Source of the DNA: Planctomycetota bacterium
GTDB lineage: Bacteria > Planctomycetota > Planctomycetia > Pirellulales > Pirellulaceae
Reading direction: 5' to 3'
Length of the DNA stretch: 64,000 bases
Assembly (NCBI GenBank): GCA_016872775.1
Contig: VGZA01000015.1
Span: 1 to 64,000, forward strand
This document shows, one piece after another, positions 1 to 9,033 of the stretch. A program made the translations under genes and the position numbers. Under the pieces are notes generated by a model, which was given only the letters and a program-made list of their open reading frames with translations, did no database searches and was not told the origin of the DNA. Every line of letters begins with the position of its first letter. The stretch's first letter is position 1.

Positions 1-1428
1 GGTGCCAGACGCAGGGTCAGTGCGGGTACTTCGGATATGGACGCCGCTCAATAGTTGGCCGACAAGCTCGAAACGGAGGTCATGCAGAGAGTAAAAGGGC
101 TGGTCGACCCCGCAGCCGAACGCTTCAGTATTGAAGCTCGACGGCCAATTGCCGAGCATTTGAAGGAATATCAATCAGCGCTTCAGGCGAGGGGGAACGA
201 CACCGAATACGTGGGACAGACCGCTGCGAGGGTTGAGTTTATCGTTAGTAAGTGTAAGGCGGAGCGAATCGGAGAACTGACAGCATCGGATGTTCAAGCG
301 GCGATTGGGCGATTAAGGGACACTCGCAGCGCGGGAACCTGTAATAGCTACCTGAGATCCATCAAAGGATTCACGCGCTGGGCGTGGCGTGATAAGCGCA
401 CGCGTGACGATGCACTGTCCACATTGTCAGGACTTAACGAGGCGGCGGATCGGCAGCGAGTGCGGCGGGAATTGTCGGCCGATGAATTGTCGCGGTTGAT
501 TACCGCTGCCGAGCAGCGGACGCTACCGCAGCATACCATCTCTGGGGCGGACAGGGCGATGGTCTACCGGTTGGCGGCGGGAACCGGTTTTCGTGCGAAG
601 GAGCTGCGAAGCCTGACACCGGAGTCATTTGATCTGGATGCCGAACCGCCGACGGTGACAGTTGCAGCGGCGCACAGTAAACGCCGTCGTCAGGACGTGC
701 AACCGATTCGTCGAGATCTAGCCGAGGTACTCCGCCCATGGCTGGCGGGTAAGCTCGAACGGCGGCCAGTGTTCGATGGATTGCCCGATGACACTGCCAG
801 AATGCTCCGCAAGGACCTGGACGCTGCCAGGGCGGACTGGATTAATGAAGCCAAAAACGACCAGTGTGAGTTTGCCAGCCGCCAAGAGAGCGATTTTCTG
901 GCCTACAAGAATGCCACAGGTGAAGTCGCTGATTTCCACTCGATCCGCCATACGTACATTTCGGGTATTGTGGCCAGCGGTGCGTCGGTCAAGGTAGCTC
1001 AGACTTTGGCCCGTCACAGCACTCCGACACTGACGATTGGTAGGTATGCCCATGCCCGACTTCACGACCTGCAGGGGGCACTGGACGGCTTGCCCGACCA
1101 GTCACCCACAAACGAACCCAGGGTACTGCGAGCCACCGGAACGGATAACGCGCAGCCGAGCACAGGCTCGGATAAGAAGTGGGCGCATTTTGGTGCGCAG
1201 TTGGGCGGCGAATCGGGACAAAACGTGGCGAGAAGCGGCGAACCGGGAAAATTCGTCGGAGCCGTCGACGCAGAAAAAAGCACCGATGTTGATCGGTGCA
1301 AAGTCCTGTCTCTGTCAGCACTTGGCGACAATACTACCGCATCTGGCGAGATGCGGCGAGAAGCGGAGGGCACGGGACTCGAACCCGCAACCGGTTGCCC
1401 GGCACCACATTTCCAGTGTGGCCGCTAG
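1..1428 (+). pseudogene. Planctomycete-type tyrosine recombinase (integrase), interrupted by an in-frame TAG
   Basis: Site-specific recombinase of the phage integrase family. Counting residues from a TTG at 55, the catalytic set is visible: R180 (GTGFRAKEL), K209, H295-x-x-R298 (HSIRHTY), H321 and Y331 (IGRYAH). The same frame is open from base 1 to a TAG at 52-54, and the 17 codons before that stop read like the family's usual N-terminal stretch (RRVSAGTSDMDAAQ), followed after the stop by LADKLETEVM; I recall the family running through this junction without a break. The gene therefore looks like a nonsense-mutated integrase missing its start in this window. A shorter product could start at ATG 82, where GGAGGT at 75-80 is nearly touching the start codon. 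After about residue 345 the tail has no family resemblance, and its last codons (1365-1428) are antisense to a tRNA gene. Confidence 0.75.
1364..1428. other. Putative attachment-site end (attR-like) in the tRNA-Ser gene
   Basis: The tRNA-Ser 3' half is shared with the last 21 codons of the convergently oriented integrase. Tyrosine recombinases commonly use the T arm and 3' end of a tRNA gene as attachment site, leaving an intact tRNA next to int. The geometry implies that the integrated element extends left beyond base 1 and ends here. The matching direct repeat (attL) is not in this window, so exact core limits cannot be given. Confidence 0.55.
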
Positions 1429-1445
1429 CCATTCGCTTACCCTCC
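1364..1445 (-). tRNA. tRNA-Ser (anticodon GGA)
   Basis: Read on the minus strand, the sequence folds as a class II tRNA. The acceptor stem GGAGGGT pairs with GCCCTCC, ending in discriminator G at 1364. The anticodon stem CCACA/TGTGG encloses loop CTGGAAA with anticodon GGA. A long variable arm with a GC-rich stem follows, then the T arm GCGGG-TTCGAGT-CCCGT. The long variable arm, the GGA anticodon and G73 all fit serine. CCA is not encoded (bases 1361-1363 do not give it). The tRNA 3' end lies inside the 3' end of the integrase gene on the other strand, the classic arrangement of an integration site. Confidence 0.93.
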
Positions 1446-1668
1446 GGGAAGTATGTGAGGTATGGTAACTTGTCCGTTCGCGATTGCAAAGTGGAACAAA
1501 GGGGTTCGCTCGGTCGACGTTTGTCGGGACGGGTCGCGCTGGCCAGATCGGCATGGATGCGGTATTCTTGGCGACTGGGGACGCGCCCGTGGATAGAGAC
1601 TGTGGAGTGAGACCGTGAAATCGAGACCGTGGAGCGGTTGGTGTTGACCGCCGGATGAATACTCGCTG

Positions 1669-2250
1669 ATGAACCTGTTTGCCGCTCAACGTCATCGCTG
1701 CCCCCATTGTGGTACTCGCATCGCCGCGCACCACCGGGACTGTTGGCTTTGCGAGGAGGTCCGAGTAGCGCGGCGGGGACGGGCGCTGGCGGTTGTCGAG
1801 AGTTGGCAGTTTGATCTGGCGACCGCGTTGCTCACGATCACTTTGATCGCGGTCTGTCTTGCGGTGGGGCGGCTGGAACCGTTGGTCGGTATGGGCGTAA
1901 CGATGCTTTCCGGTTTAGCCTACATTCGTACGGCATTGGCGGTGCACGAACTGCGGGGTGACCGTCGCATCGGCGTAGGTACGCGTATCAACTGGTTCCT
2001 CGATTCCCTGGTCGTCATCGTGGCCGTTCTGGTATTCGGTCTACTTTCAGTAATTTCCGCCGTGGGGCTCTGTTTGGCGATGGGCTGGGGCATCGCGATC
2101 GCCATGGGGCTGGTTCAGACCGAAATCCCGGTCTGGTGTTTGATGACCGTGGGGTCGCTCTGTGGCTTGAGCCTCTTCGGTGCGATGCTGATCCGGCTGA
2201 TGCGATGCCTCTGGCCCGAACCGCAGGACTGGCTGGGAACAGAGAAGTGA
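1669..2250 (+). CDS. Zinc-ribbon membrane protein, function unknown
   Basis: The 193-residue protein starts with a CPHC...CWLC pair of cysteine knuckles (residues about 11-29), a typical zinc-ribbon, followed by four or so hydrophobic segments (about residues 45-60, 62-82, 105-130 and 150-175). It is therefore a predicted inner-membrane protein with a small cytoplasmic metal-binding head. The ATG at 1669 is the first good start and lies about 220 bases downstream of the tRNA. The next gene begins 12 bases after its stop in the same direction, so the two are probably one transcript. I do not recognise a named family. Confidence 0.8.
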   Translation: MNLFAAQRHRCPHCGTRIAAHHRDCWLCEEVRVARRGRALAVVESWQFDLATALLTITLIAVCLAVGRLEPLVGMGVTMLSGLAYIRTALAVHELRGDRRIGVGTRINWFLDSLVVIVAVLVFGLLSVISAVGLCLAMGWGIAIAMGLVQTEIPVWCLMTVGSLCGLSLFGAMLIRLMRCLWPEPQDWLGTEK

Positions 2251-2262
2251 GAAGAGAGAAGA

Positions 2263-2577
2263 ATGTCCGTAACGCGTCGCCAACAGATTGAATCGCTCCT
2301 TGCCCAGCAGCCCCGGGACTTGATGCTGCGGTATATGCTGGCGATGGAGTACCTTTCCGAGGGTACGGAGGAGCGGTATTTTCCGTTGTTTCGCGAGTTG
2401 ATGGCCGATTCGTATGTCCCGGCCTATTTTCGCGCCGCGCAGCAGTGGGTCGCGATGGAGCAGTTTGAGGAGGCGCGCGCCGCGCTGCGGGACGGCATAG
2501 AGTTGGCTCGAACCCAGGGCGACTTGAAGACGGCCGCGGAAATGGGCGAACTGCTAGCATCGATCGGGAGAAGTTAG
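2263..2577 (+). CDS. Small TPR-like protein
   Basis: This 104-residue, all-helical protein has the spacing of two to three degenerate tetratricopeptide units (PRDLMLRYMLAMEYLSEG, then VPAYFRAAQQW and FEEARAALRDGIELA). Such proteins act as protein-interaction scaffolds; no partner can be named. It has a purine-rich ribosome binding region (GAGAAGAGAGAAG) just before ATG 2263 and follows the zinc-ribbon membrane protein gene after 12 bases. A probable terminator at 2713-2746 closes this two-gene unit. Confidence 0.75.
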   Translation: MSVTRRQQIESLLAQQPRDLMLRYMLAMEYLSEGTEERYFPLFRELMADSYVPAYFRAAQQWVAMEQFEEARAALRDGIELARTQGDLKTAAEMGELLASIGRS

Positions 2578-2712
2578 GGCTTCTTCGGCGGAACGGATGT
2601 TTGCGCGGGTCGCCATCCCCGCGGCAGAGCGCGATCCCCGCGCCGATCCCGCGCCAACGCACGCCCCGCAAAGTCGATCCAGCCTTTGTAATCTGAAACT
2701 TGCGACCCTCCT

Positions 2713-2746
2713 GGCCGGGATTTCAACAGTCCACCGGCCTTTTTTT
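2713..2746 (+). terminator. Rho-independent terminator
   Basis: GGCCGG at 2713-2718 pairs with CCGGCC at 2734-2739, directly followed by a run of seven T (2740-2746). It lies after the TPR-like gene and before the secretin gene, both on the plus strand, so it separates the two transcripts. The loop of 15 bases is rather long. Confidence 0.6.
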
Positions 2747-2829
2747 GTGTTGAATCGTAACGGTCGTACCGATGATTCGGATTGTGCGAGACTTTTGCGC
2801 TCGTACGGCCTTTACTCAGGGGGGAAGTC

Positions 2830-5800
2830 ATGCGGGCCCATCGCTTTTTATTGCGGATTGCGAAACGGCTGCTGGGAATTACGGTCGCCGGGTGGATGTT
2901 GCTGGCTCTGGTAACCGCGGACCAGGCGTTCGCGCAGGAATCGAATGCGGTGCGGCAATCGTATGAAATGCGGCATGTCGAGCCCGGCGAAATCGCCAGT
3001 CGCGTGCAGCGACTGTTATCGGAGTTGATCGGTCCGACGGAGGTTTACGTCGATCGGCGCAGTGGGCGACTGGTGATCGAAGGTTCGCCGGAGGCGCAAA
3101 AGGTCGCCGCGCAACTGTTGAGGACACTGGATCGAGCACCCGAGGACGGGGAACGCGGCGAAGCGGAAGAAGATACCGTGATACGCGGGTACCGGGTTGC
3201 GGCGGATCAGCTTGAGTCGATGACCGCGCGTGTGCGTCGGCGATTCGGGCGCGACGCGGTGGCGATCGGCGCGGACACGCGTACTCGCCAGGTCGTGGTC
3301 AACGCGACGCCTGCGGTCCAACAGCAGGTTGCGAAGTTCGTGCAGTCATTGGCATCGGACGAGCCTGCCGCGTCGCGCAAACCGGCGCGGCTGCCTGCCG
3401 CGGAACCGGCGGTCGCGGCCGCCGCAGACGGTTCCCATCAGTTGCGCAATCTGACCGCCGACCAGTTCGTCCAGTCGCTGAAGAATATCTGGGGCGACCT
3501 GATCATCTTTTCCAAGACTCCGGAGGATGGTATTTCCACGGCCAAGATCCCGGCTGGAAATGGTTTGCCGGTGATGGTGCAGATCGATCACAAGCGCGAA
3601 CGAGTTGCGGCGGTCGGCAACCAGGAGGCCCGCAAGTCGTTCGATCGATTCCTCGCTGCACTCGACCAACCCCAGAATGACCCCGACCAGGAGTTGAAAG
3701 CGGTGACGTTGAATCGCGCGGATCGCGAACAGGTGCAGCGCGCGGTTGCGGCACTGCTGGTCTCCGGCGACACGACTAAAGACGAGGTCACCGCTAAAGA
3801 CGAGGTCACCGCGACGGTTCCATTGCGGGGCAATCGCAAGACCCGTCCGACGACCGAACGACTCGCGGCACGCACGAACCGAGTGGAAGCCCAAGGCCAG
3901 GACCCGAACGAACGGCGCAACCCCGAAGATCCGGAACAGCCGAACGAGAATCAGCCTGGCGGTCCGAGTATCGTGGCGGTCGATCCGGATGCCGGGTTGA
4001 TTGGCGAGGTACGGATCGAGTTCATCGAAGCGCTGAACCTCTACATCATCCGAGGCAAGCGCGCCGATGTGGAACGGGTCGTGCAACTGATCGAGCAGAT
4101 TGAGACGTTCGCCAAGACCGTAAAACCGAAAGTGGAAATTCGCGATCTGAAGAACGTCGCGGCAACGCCCCTGGCCGATCTGCTGAATCAGATCAACGAC
4201 CGGGTGCTTTCGCAGCGTCAGGGCACGGTGAGCATTACGTCTTTGGTCAAGCCCAACGCGTTGCTGCTGATCGGCCAGGAAGACAATGTCAACGTGGTAT
4301 TGGAGCTCATCGAGAAACTCGACCAGCCCACGCTGCCGAACGCGTTGTGGAAGGTCTTTCCGCTGAAACATGCGACGTCGACGGAAGTGGAAGCGACGGT
4401 TCGCAACTTGTTCAGCGGTATCACCACGGCTCCCGGGCAAGCCGGCGGCGGCGGGGGTCCGGGCGGCGGAGGGTTCGGTGGTGGCGGTGGCGGCGGACTC
4501 GGACAGCAACAGCCGATCGGCTTGCGACCTCGGATCACGGTCATCGGGGATGCCCGCAGCAATTCGATTGTGGTCCAGGCCAGTGCTCGCGACCTGGAAG
4601 AAGTCGCCGCGTTGATCGAGCGGTTGGACGTGGAGGGGTCGCAGGTCAAGAGCGAATTGCGAGTCTTCAAGCTTTCCAGCACGCTGGCGCAGGAGTTGGC
4701 GCCCGTTTTACAGGAAGCGATTCGAGGCCAGGCAGGCCAGCAACGCACCGGTGCCGGCGGACAGCAGGGATTTCCGGGCGGCGGACAGCAGTTCGGGCCG
4801 GGCGGCGGCGGCGGTCAATTCGGACAAGGACAACAGGGGCAGCAGCAGGGCGCCAACCAGCAGGCCCGCCAGGTCACCTCCGCGGGACTGGAATTCGTGC
4901 AGGTCGATCCGAAAAGCGGCAAGAAAGTGGTTGCTTCGGGCGTGGCGAGCGACGTGATCGTGACGGCCGACGTGGCGATCAACGCTTTGATTGTTCGCGC
5001 TCCGGCGAAGTCGATGGAATTGATCGCGGCCTTGATCCGCGAACTCGACGCCGGCCCGCAGACTTCGGCGCAGATCAAAGTCTTCACCATCGTGAACGGG
5101 GACGCCACCTATCTCGGCCAGACACTGCAGCAGTTGTTCGGCCAGCAGGTCACGATTGGACGGGGGACGGGCGGCGCCTTTGGCGCGGCGAACTTTGGAG
5201 CACTGGCAGGATTCGCCGGCGCGGCAGGCCAGACAGGCGCTGGTGAGACCAATCTCGTGCCGCTGCGCTTCGCCATCGATGGGCGGTCGAACAGCATCAT
5301 CGCTTCGGGATCTGCCTCCGATCTGAGCGTCGTGGAAGTCCTGCTGCTGCGGCTCGACGAAAACAACGTACGCTCGCGCAAAATCTCCGTCTTCCGTCTC
5401 AAGAACGCCTTCGCCAGCGATGTTGCGACCGCGATCACGAACTTCACCCAGAGCCAGCGGACGCTGTTCCAGCAGGATCAGATCTTCAATACGTCCGTCA
5501 GTCCCTGGGATCAGCTGGAACGTCAAGTCGTCGTGGTGGCGGAACCGCAGAGCAACAGCGTGATTGTCAGTTCCACGCCGAATCTCACCGAACCGATCAC
5601 CAAGATGATCGAACAACTCGACTTCCGTCCTTCGATGGTCATGGTCCAGGTGCTGATCGCGGAAGTGCAACTCTCGGACGTCTACGAGTTCGGCGTGGAG
5701 ATGGGGCTGCAGGACTCGCTGATTTTCGATCGCGGCAAGGCCGCGCTGGTCGGCAGCCTGCCGCCCGGAACTCCGGGATTCAATTTCAACAACGTTGGAC

Positions 5801-7023
5801 TGACGAATCAGAATGCTCGCCTGCAGGAGACGCTCGCCGGACAAGGTGTCAGCGGGTTCGGGCTGGGGCGTACCAACGCCCAACTCGGCTACGGCGGCAT
5901 GGTGCTTTCCGCCGCGAATGAGTCGATCAATCTTCTGGTGCGGGCCCTGCAGGACAACCAGCGGCTGCAAGTGCTCAGCCGCCCGCAGGTGATGGCGATC
6001 CACAATCGCCCGGCGCAAATCCTGGTGGGACAGAAGGTGCCGCGAATTTCCAACAGCACGATCAACAACCTGGGCAACACGCAGAATACGGTTCAGGATG
6101 TCGACGTCGGCCTGATTCTGAACATTATTCCGCAGATCAACAACGACGGGATTGTCACGCTTTACCTGGAAGCGCAGAAATCGGCGGTCGGTCCCGAAGA
6201 GCAGGGTATCGTGATTACGACCGGTGCCAACGGTGTTCCGGTCCGTTCGCCGCGGATCGACACTACCAGCGCGTTCACGACGATCAGCGCCCGGGATGGG
6301 CAGACCGTCGTCTTCGCGGGATTGATCACCAGTTCCAAAAACGCGGTCGTGCGGCGGGTGCCTTACCTTTCCGATATTCCGTTGCTGGGTCGCCTGTTCC
6401 GATTCGACAACGAGACGCAGCGCCGTACGGAGCTGCTGATAGTCATGACGCCGAAGATCGTGAAATACGACCCGGACTACGATTGGATCAATGCCACGGA
6501 ATCGGAGCGGATGAACTGGTGCCTGAGTGACGTCGTCGCGGTGCACGGCGACGTGGGATTGCGAGGCGGCAGCGACCTGTTCTGCAAAGACGCGTTGCCG
6601 ATCTGCTACCCGGATGTCGATCCGACCGGTTCGCTGTACTATTCGGAACCGGGATCGACGGGTGGCGGCAACGATGGTTCGACGCCTGTGCCTCCGGTCG
6701 AATCGGGGGCCTATTACGGCCCGCAACCGGAATCGGCGCAACCGCGGAGCGCCGACTGGAGACCAGCCGACCCGCGCGCACCGACGCCGACGGTCAGAAA
6801 TTCGTCGTCCCGTTCGAATCGGCCGCGACCGACCGTGAACCAGGCCGGGCACCAGGCCGGCTCGCGATCGCCCCAGCCACGGGCGGGTTCGTTGGGCAGC
6901 CCAAGTTACCCGGTGGCGCCGGCGGAGTACTTTCCCAACGGGCAAGGAAACGTGCAGGCCGCCGGACCGTCACCCACACCGCCCCCCGGCTACGGTCCGG
7001 ATGCGCCGGCGGGTTTCCGCTAA
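2830..7023 (+). CDS. Giant secretin (GspD/PilQ-like outer-membrane channel)
   Basis: Outer-membrane secretin of a type II secretion or type IV pilus-like system. ATG 2830 is preferred over the upstream codons because it starts a clean signal peptide (basic MRAHRFLLRIAKR, hydrophobic core, cut near DQAFAQ). The 1397-residue product is about twice the usual secretin length. Residues ~40-900 hold many repeated secretin-N-type modules (RSNSIVVQA, QSNSVIVSSTP, RSNSIIASG), separated by Gly/Gln-rich spacers at ~537-561, ~634-681 and ~777-807. The channel domain is at ~921-1214, with VMVQVLIAEV and the signature VPYLSDIPLLGRLFR. A Pro/Ser-rich tail of ~130 residues follows. No other secretion genes are adjacent. 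A perfect in-frame KDEVTA doubling sits at residues 317-328. Confidence 0.92.
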   Translation: MRAHRFLLRIAKRLLGITVAGWMLLALVTADQAFAQESNAVRQSYEMRHVEPGEIASRVQRLLSELIGPTEVYVDRRSGRLVIEGSPEAQKVAAQLLRTLDRAPEDGERGEAEEDTVIRGYRVAADQLESMTARVRRRFGRDAVAIGADTRTRQVVVNATPAVQQQVAKFVQSLASDEPAASRKPARLPAAEPAVAAAADGSHQLRNLTADQFVQSLKNIWGDLIIFSKTPEDGISTAKIPAGNGLPVMVQIDHKRERVAAVGNQEARKSFDRFLAALDQPQNDPDQELKAVTLNRADREQVQRAVAALLVSGDTTKDEVTAKDEVTATVPLRGNRKTRPTTERLAARTNRVEAQGQDPNERRNPEDPEQPNENQPGGPSIVAVDPDAGLIGEVRIEFIEALNLYIIRGKRADVERVVQLIEQIETFAKTVKPKVEIRDLKNVAATPLADLLNQINDRVLSQRQGTVSITSLVKPNALLLIGQEDNVNVVLELIEKLDQPTLPNALWKVFPLKHATSTEVEATVRNLFSGITTAPGQAGGGGGPGGGGFGGGGGGGLGQQQPIGLRPRITVIGDARSNSIVVQASARDLEEVAALIERLDVEGSQVKSELRVFKLSSTLAQELAPVLQEAIRGQAGQQRTGAGGQQGFPGGGQQFGPGGGGGQFGQGQQGQQQGANQQARQVTSAGLEFVQVDPKSGKKVVASGVASDVIVTADVAINALIVRAPAKSMELIAALIRELDAGPQTSAQIKVFTIVNGDATYLGQTLQQLFGQQVTIGRGTGGAFGAANFGALAGFAGAAGQTGAGETNLVPLRFAIDGRSNSIIASGSASDLSVVEVLLLRLDENNVRSRKISVFRLKNAFASDVATAITNFTQSQRTLFQQDQIFNTSVSPWDQLERQVVVVAEPQSNSVIVSSTPNLTEPITKMIEQLDFRPSMVMVQVLIAEVQLSDVYEFGVEMGLQDSLIFDRGKAALVGSLPPGTPGFNFNNVGLTNQNARLQETLAGQGVSGFGLGRTNAQLGYGGMVLSAANESINLLVRALQDNQRLQVLSRPQVMAIHNRPAQILVGQKVPRISNSTINNLGNTQNTVQDVDVGLILNIIPQINNDGIVTLYLEAQKSAVGPEEQGIVITTGANGVPVRSPRIDTTSAFTTISARDGQTVVFAGLITSSKNAVVRRVPYLSDIPLLGRLFRFDNETQRRTELLIVMTPKIVKYDPDYDWINATESERMNWCLSDVVAVHGDVGLRGGSDLFCKDALPICYPDVDPTGSLYYSEPGSTGGGNDGSTPVPPVESGAYYGPQPESAQPRSADWRPADPRAPTPTVRNSSSRSNRPRPTVNQAGHQAGSRSPQPRAGSLGSPSYPVAPAEYFPNGQGNVQAAGPSPTPPPGYGPDAPAGFR
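3778..3813 (+). repeat. 18-bp in-frame tandem duplication inside the secretin gene
   Basis: Two copies of an 18-base unit (3778-3795 and 3796-3813) differ at one base and encode KDEVTA twice in a charged linker. Length 18 keeps the frame. It looks like a recent slippage event. Confidence 0.85.
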
Positions 7024-7062
7024 GAATATTGCCAGGATCCATCTGTCAGGGATGAAACGATC

Positions 7063-8217
7063 ATGAGAAATCATAAGTTTGCGCAGGCGTTCATGCTGAT
7101 GGTGCTCGCGGCGACCGGCGGCCCGGGCTGTAAAACGGTTTCACTGCCGAACCCGCTGTCGAGTTGGACCAAGATTCAGGAGAGCAAGACCGCGGCACCC
7201 GCCAACATGGTCTGCATCTGGACGCCGGATGTACTGGCCAAATCGGCGCAAGCGCCCGCCCGGGGACTCGGCGGGCGGATCTTCTTCTACGATCAGAACC
7301 AGAAAGTTGTCGCCGCCGAAGGACAACTGATCATCTACGGTTACGATGATTCGAAGCCGGAGCACTCCACCGATCGTGTCCCGGACCGCAAGTTTGCTTT
7401 TACTCCAGAACAGTTGAAAAAGCACCACAGCGAATCACAACTCGGGCCGTCCTACAGCGTCTGGGTGCCTTGGGAGAAAGCGGGTGGTGAAGCGAAGCAG
7501 GTAACGCTCGTTCCGGTCTTCACTTCGACAACGGGTCGCGTCGTGATGGGCCAACCGACGGTCAGTATTCTGCCGGGTCCCGTGGGAGAAGGCGGACTCG
7601 CCAACGTCGTTCGCACGCGACAGTCGTCGTCGCTGCCGACGATCCAGCGCGTGACTCACGAGGATCGAAGTGCGACTGTCGAGCTTGCCTCGCCCGAGGA
7701 AAGTACGACGGGTGGTCCGGCGCAGCAGATGCGGACGACGACGATCGAGCTGCCCGAGGCAATTTCACGACGCATAAATCGCGGAGCTTTGAATTCGAGC
7801 CAGACCGGCCCGTACAACAATTCGCTCCTGAATGCCAGCGGCGACCAGAATCCAGCCCAGGCAACCGCGGGCGGGAACGGTCGGAGTGCCGCGGGGCAGA
7901 TGCCGAACGCCATCGCGACACAAGGGGTTAACGACGCGGCGTTCTCGCGGGAGTTACTGGATCGATTCGAACAATTCAACGCCAATGCGATGGCGAACAC
8001 AAACGCCCGTGTCCAAGCAACGCAGAATGCCGCGGCAAGCGCTACGGTGAATCCGACGAACCCGCCGCCGGCGAACCGCTGGCCGATTCCGCAATTTCAA
8101 GATCGTTTTGTACGTCCGAAATTCCCGGCTCCAGCCGGGCCAACCGGCCAATCAGGTCCTTCTCATTTTCCGAGCCAACGGTTCCCGTCAGAATCGCCGT
8201 TCGCCCCTCCATCGTAA
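7063..8217 (+). CDS. Probable exported lipoprotein downstream of the secretin
   Basis: The 384-residue protein has a signal peptide ending in GGPGC (Cys23), a weak lipobox, so outer-membrane or periplasmic attachment is plausible. Residues ~45-170 form a compact region (IFFYDQNQKVVAAEGQLIIYGYDD, VWVPWEKAGG) followed by a low-complexity Asn/Pro/Ala-rich tail. It begins 39 bases after the secretin stop on the same strand, so it may be a pilotin or accessory partner of that channel; this is inference from position only. Its last 176 bases are antisense to the end of the BON-domain gene. I do not know a named family. Confidence 0.75.
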   Translation: MRNHKFAQAFMLMVLAATGGPGCKTVSLPNPLSSWTKIQESKTAAPANMVCIWTPDVLAKSAQAPARGLGGRIFFYDQNQKVVAAEGQLIIYGYDDSKPEHSTDRVPDRKFAFTPEQLKKHHSESQLGPSYSVWVPWEKAGGEAKQVTLVPVFTSTTGRVVMGQPTVSILPGPVGEGGLANVVRTRQSSSLPTIQRVTHEDRSATVELASPEESTTGGPAQQMRTTTIELPEAISRRINRGALNSSQTGPYNNSLLNASGDQNPAQATAGGNGRSAAGQMPNAIATQGVNDAAFSRELLDRFEQFNANAMANTNARVQATQNAAASATVNPTNPPPANRWPIPQFQDRFVRPKFPAPAGPTGQSGPSHFPSQRFPSESPFAPPS

Positions 8218-8797
8218 CCGAGACATTTTCGGTGACATTCAAGCCTGGCAGATTGCGCAGTCGCGTGACGAACTGTTGACTTACCGCGACGGATGAAACC
8301 GGCTTGGGTGTGAACCCAAGCTTCACGGGAATTCGCATATTGGACCGGCCTCGGTTGTTCATATTGTTCTGGTTCATGTTGCCGAACATGCCGAACTGAT
8401 TGCGGCCCATCCCTCCCATCATGCCCATGCCCATTCCGCCCATTCCGCCTCGACCGCCCATGCCCATGCCACCTAGTCCACCGGTGCCACCCATGCCGGG
8501 CGCGGCGCCCATGCCTTGCAACAGGTTGCCGCTGCCGGACCCTCGAAATCCCGCGCCGCCGGCACCGAGCCCTTGAGCGTTGCCGAAAACGTCGCCACCG
8601 GATCCGCCACGCGCCGCGCCCGAGCCCGAGTTGGATCCGAAGCCGCTGGAGCTGGTGCCGAATGGACTCGCCGAACCGCCACCACCCAACGCGCCGGAAG
8701 CGCCGGAACGCCCCGCCGCATTGCTGCTGAACTGAGCCTGCGCCAGGCCGGCAACGACCAGATTGATACCGATGGCAATGACCAGAATGCGGGTCAT
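8042..8797 (-). CDS. Exported BON-domain protein with Gly/Met-rich region
   Basis: 251 residues. ATG 8797 is chosen because AAGGGA stands 7 bases before it and it opens a signal peptide (MTRILVIAIGINLVVAGLAQAQ). Residues ~25-150 are Gly/Ser-rich and then Gly/Met-rich (GGMGGMGMGMMGGMG), probably unstructured. Residues ~172-236 form a BON domain (FVTRLRNLPGLNVTENVSV, AILTGTVGSENEKDL, DVQNDLEI), which in other proteins binds phospholipid or cell-envelope ligands. Periplasmic or outer-envelope location is likely. The gene is convergent with, and overlaps, the lipoprotein gene at its 3' end. Its leader carries a perfect 16-bp tandem repeat at 8811-8842. Confidence 0.85.
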   Translation of the reverse strand: MTRILVIAIGINLVVAGLAQAQFSSNAAGRSGASGALGGGGSASPFGTSSSGFGSNSGSGAARGGSGGDVFGNAQGLGAGGAGFRGSGSGNLLQGMGAAPGMGGTGGLGGMGMGGRGGMGGMGMGMMGGMGRNQFGMFGNMNQNNMNNRGRSNMRIPVKLGFTPKPVSSVAVSQQFVTRLRNLPGLNVTENVSVTMEGRTAILTGTVGSENEKDLIGRLARLEPGISDVQNDLEIAESASGSPAAGSSDSP

Positions 8798-8810
8798 CTG
8801 TAGGTCCCTT

Positions 8811-8842
8811 ATTTCACAGAGAACAAATTTCACAGAGAACAA
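8811..8842. repeat. Perfect 16-bp tandem repeat in the leader of the BON gene
   Basis: The 16-mer ATTTCACAGAGAACAA occurs twice without spacer (8811-8826 and 8827-8842), starting 14 bases upstream of the BON gene start codon and abutting its ribosome binding site. It is AT-rich compared with its surroundings. It could be a doubled operator or a slippage product. Confidence 0.85.
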
Positions 8843-9033
8843 GGATGCCTCGGTCGGCCGCTCTGTCCAGCATGGCGTTCCGCTGCGGATGCATCCCGCT
8901 TCTCCAGGCTGCTATCATCTTCGTCCTTTTACTCGACGAATTCAATAGGAACGCGCGACGGTGGTACGGTTGCCTGGAAAATTCGTTAAATCCGGTGCAG
9001 AGTGGGGAACGGGGGACGGGGGGAACGGTCCGG

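Noticed and set aside
4708-6945. 745-codon minus-strand frame opposite the secretin gene
   Set aside because: Antisense to an unmistakable secretin; no protein motifs of its own.
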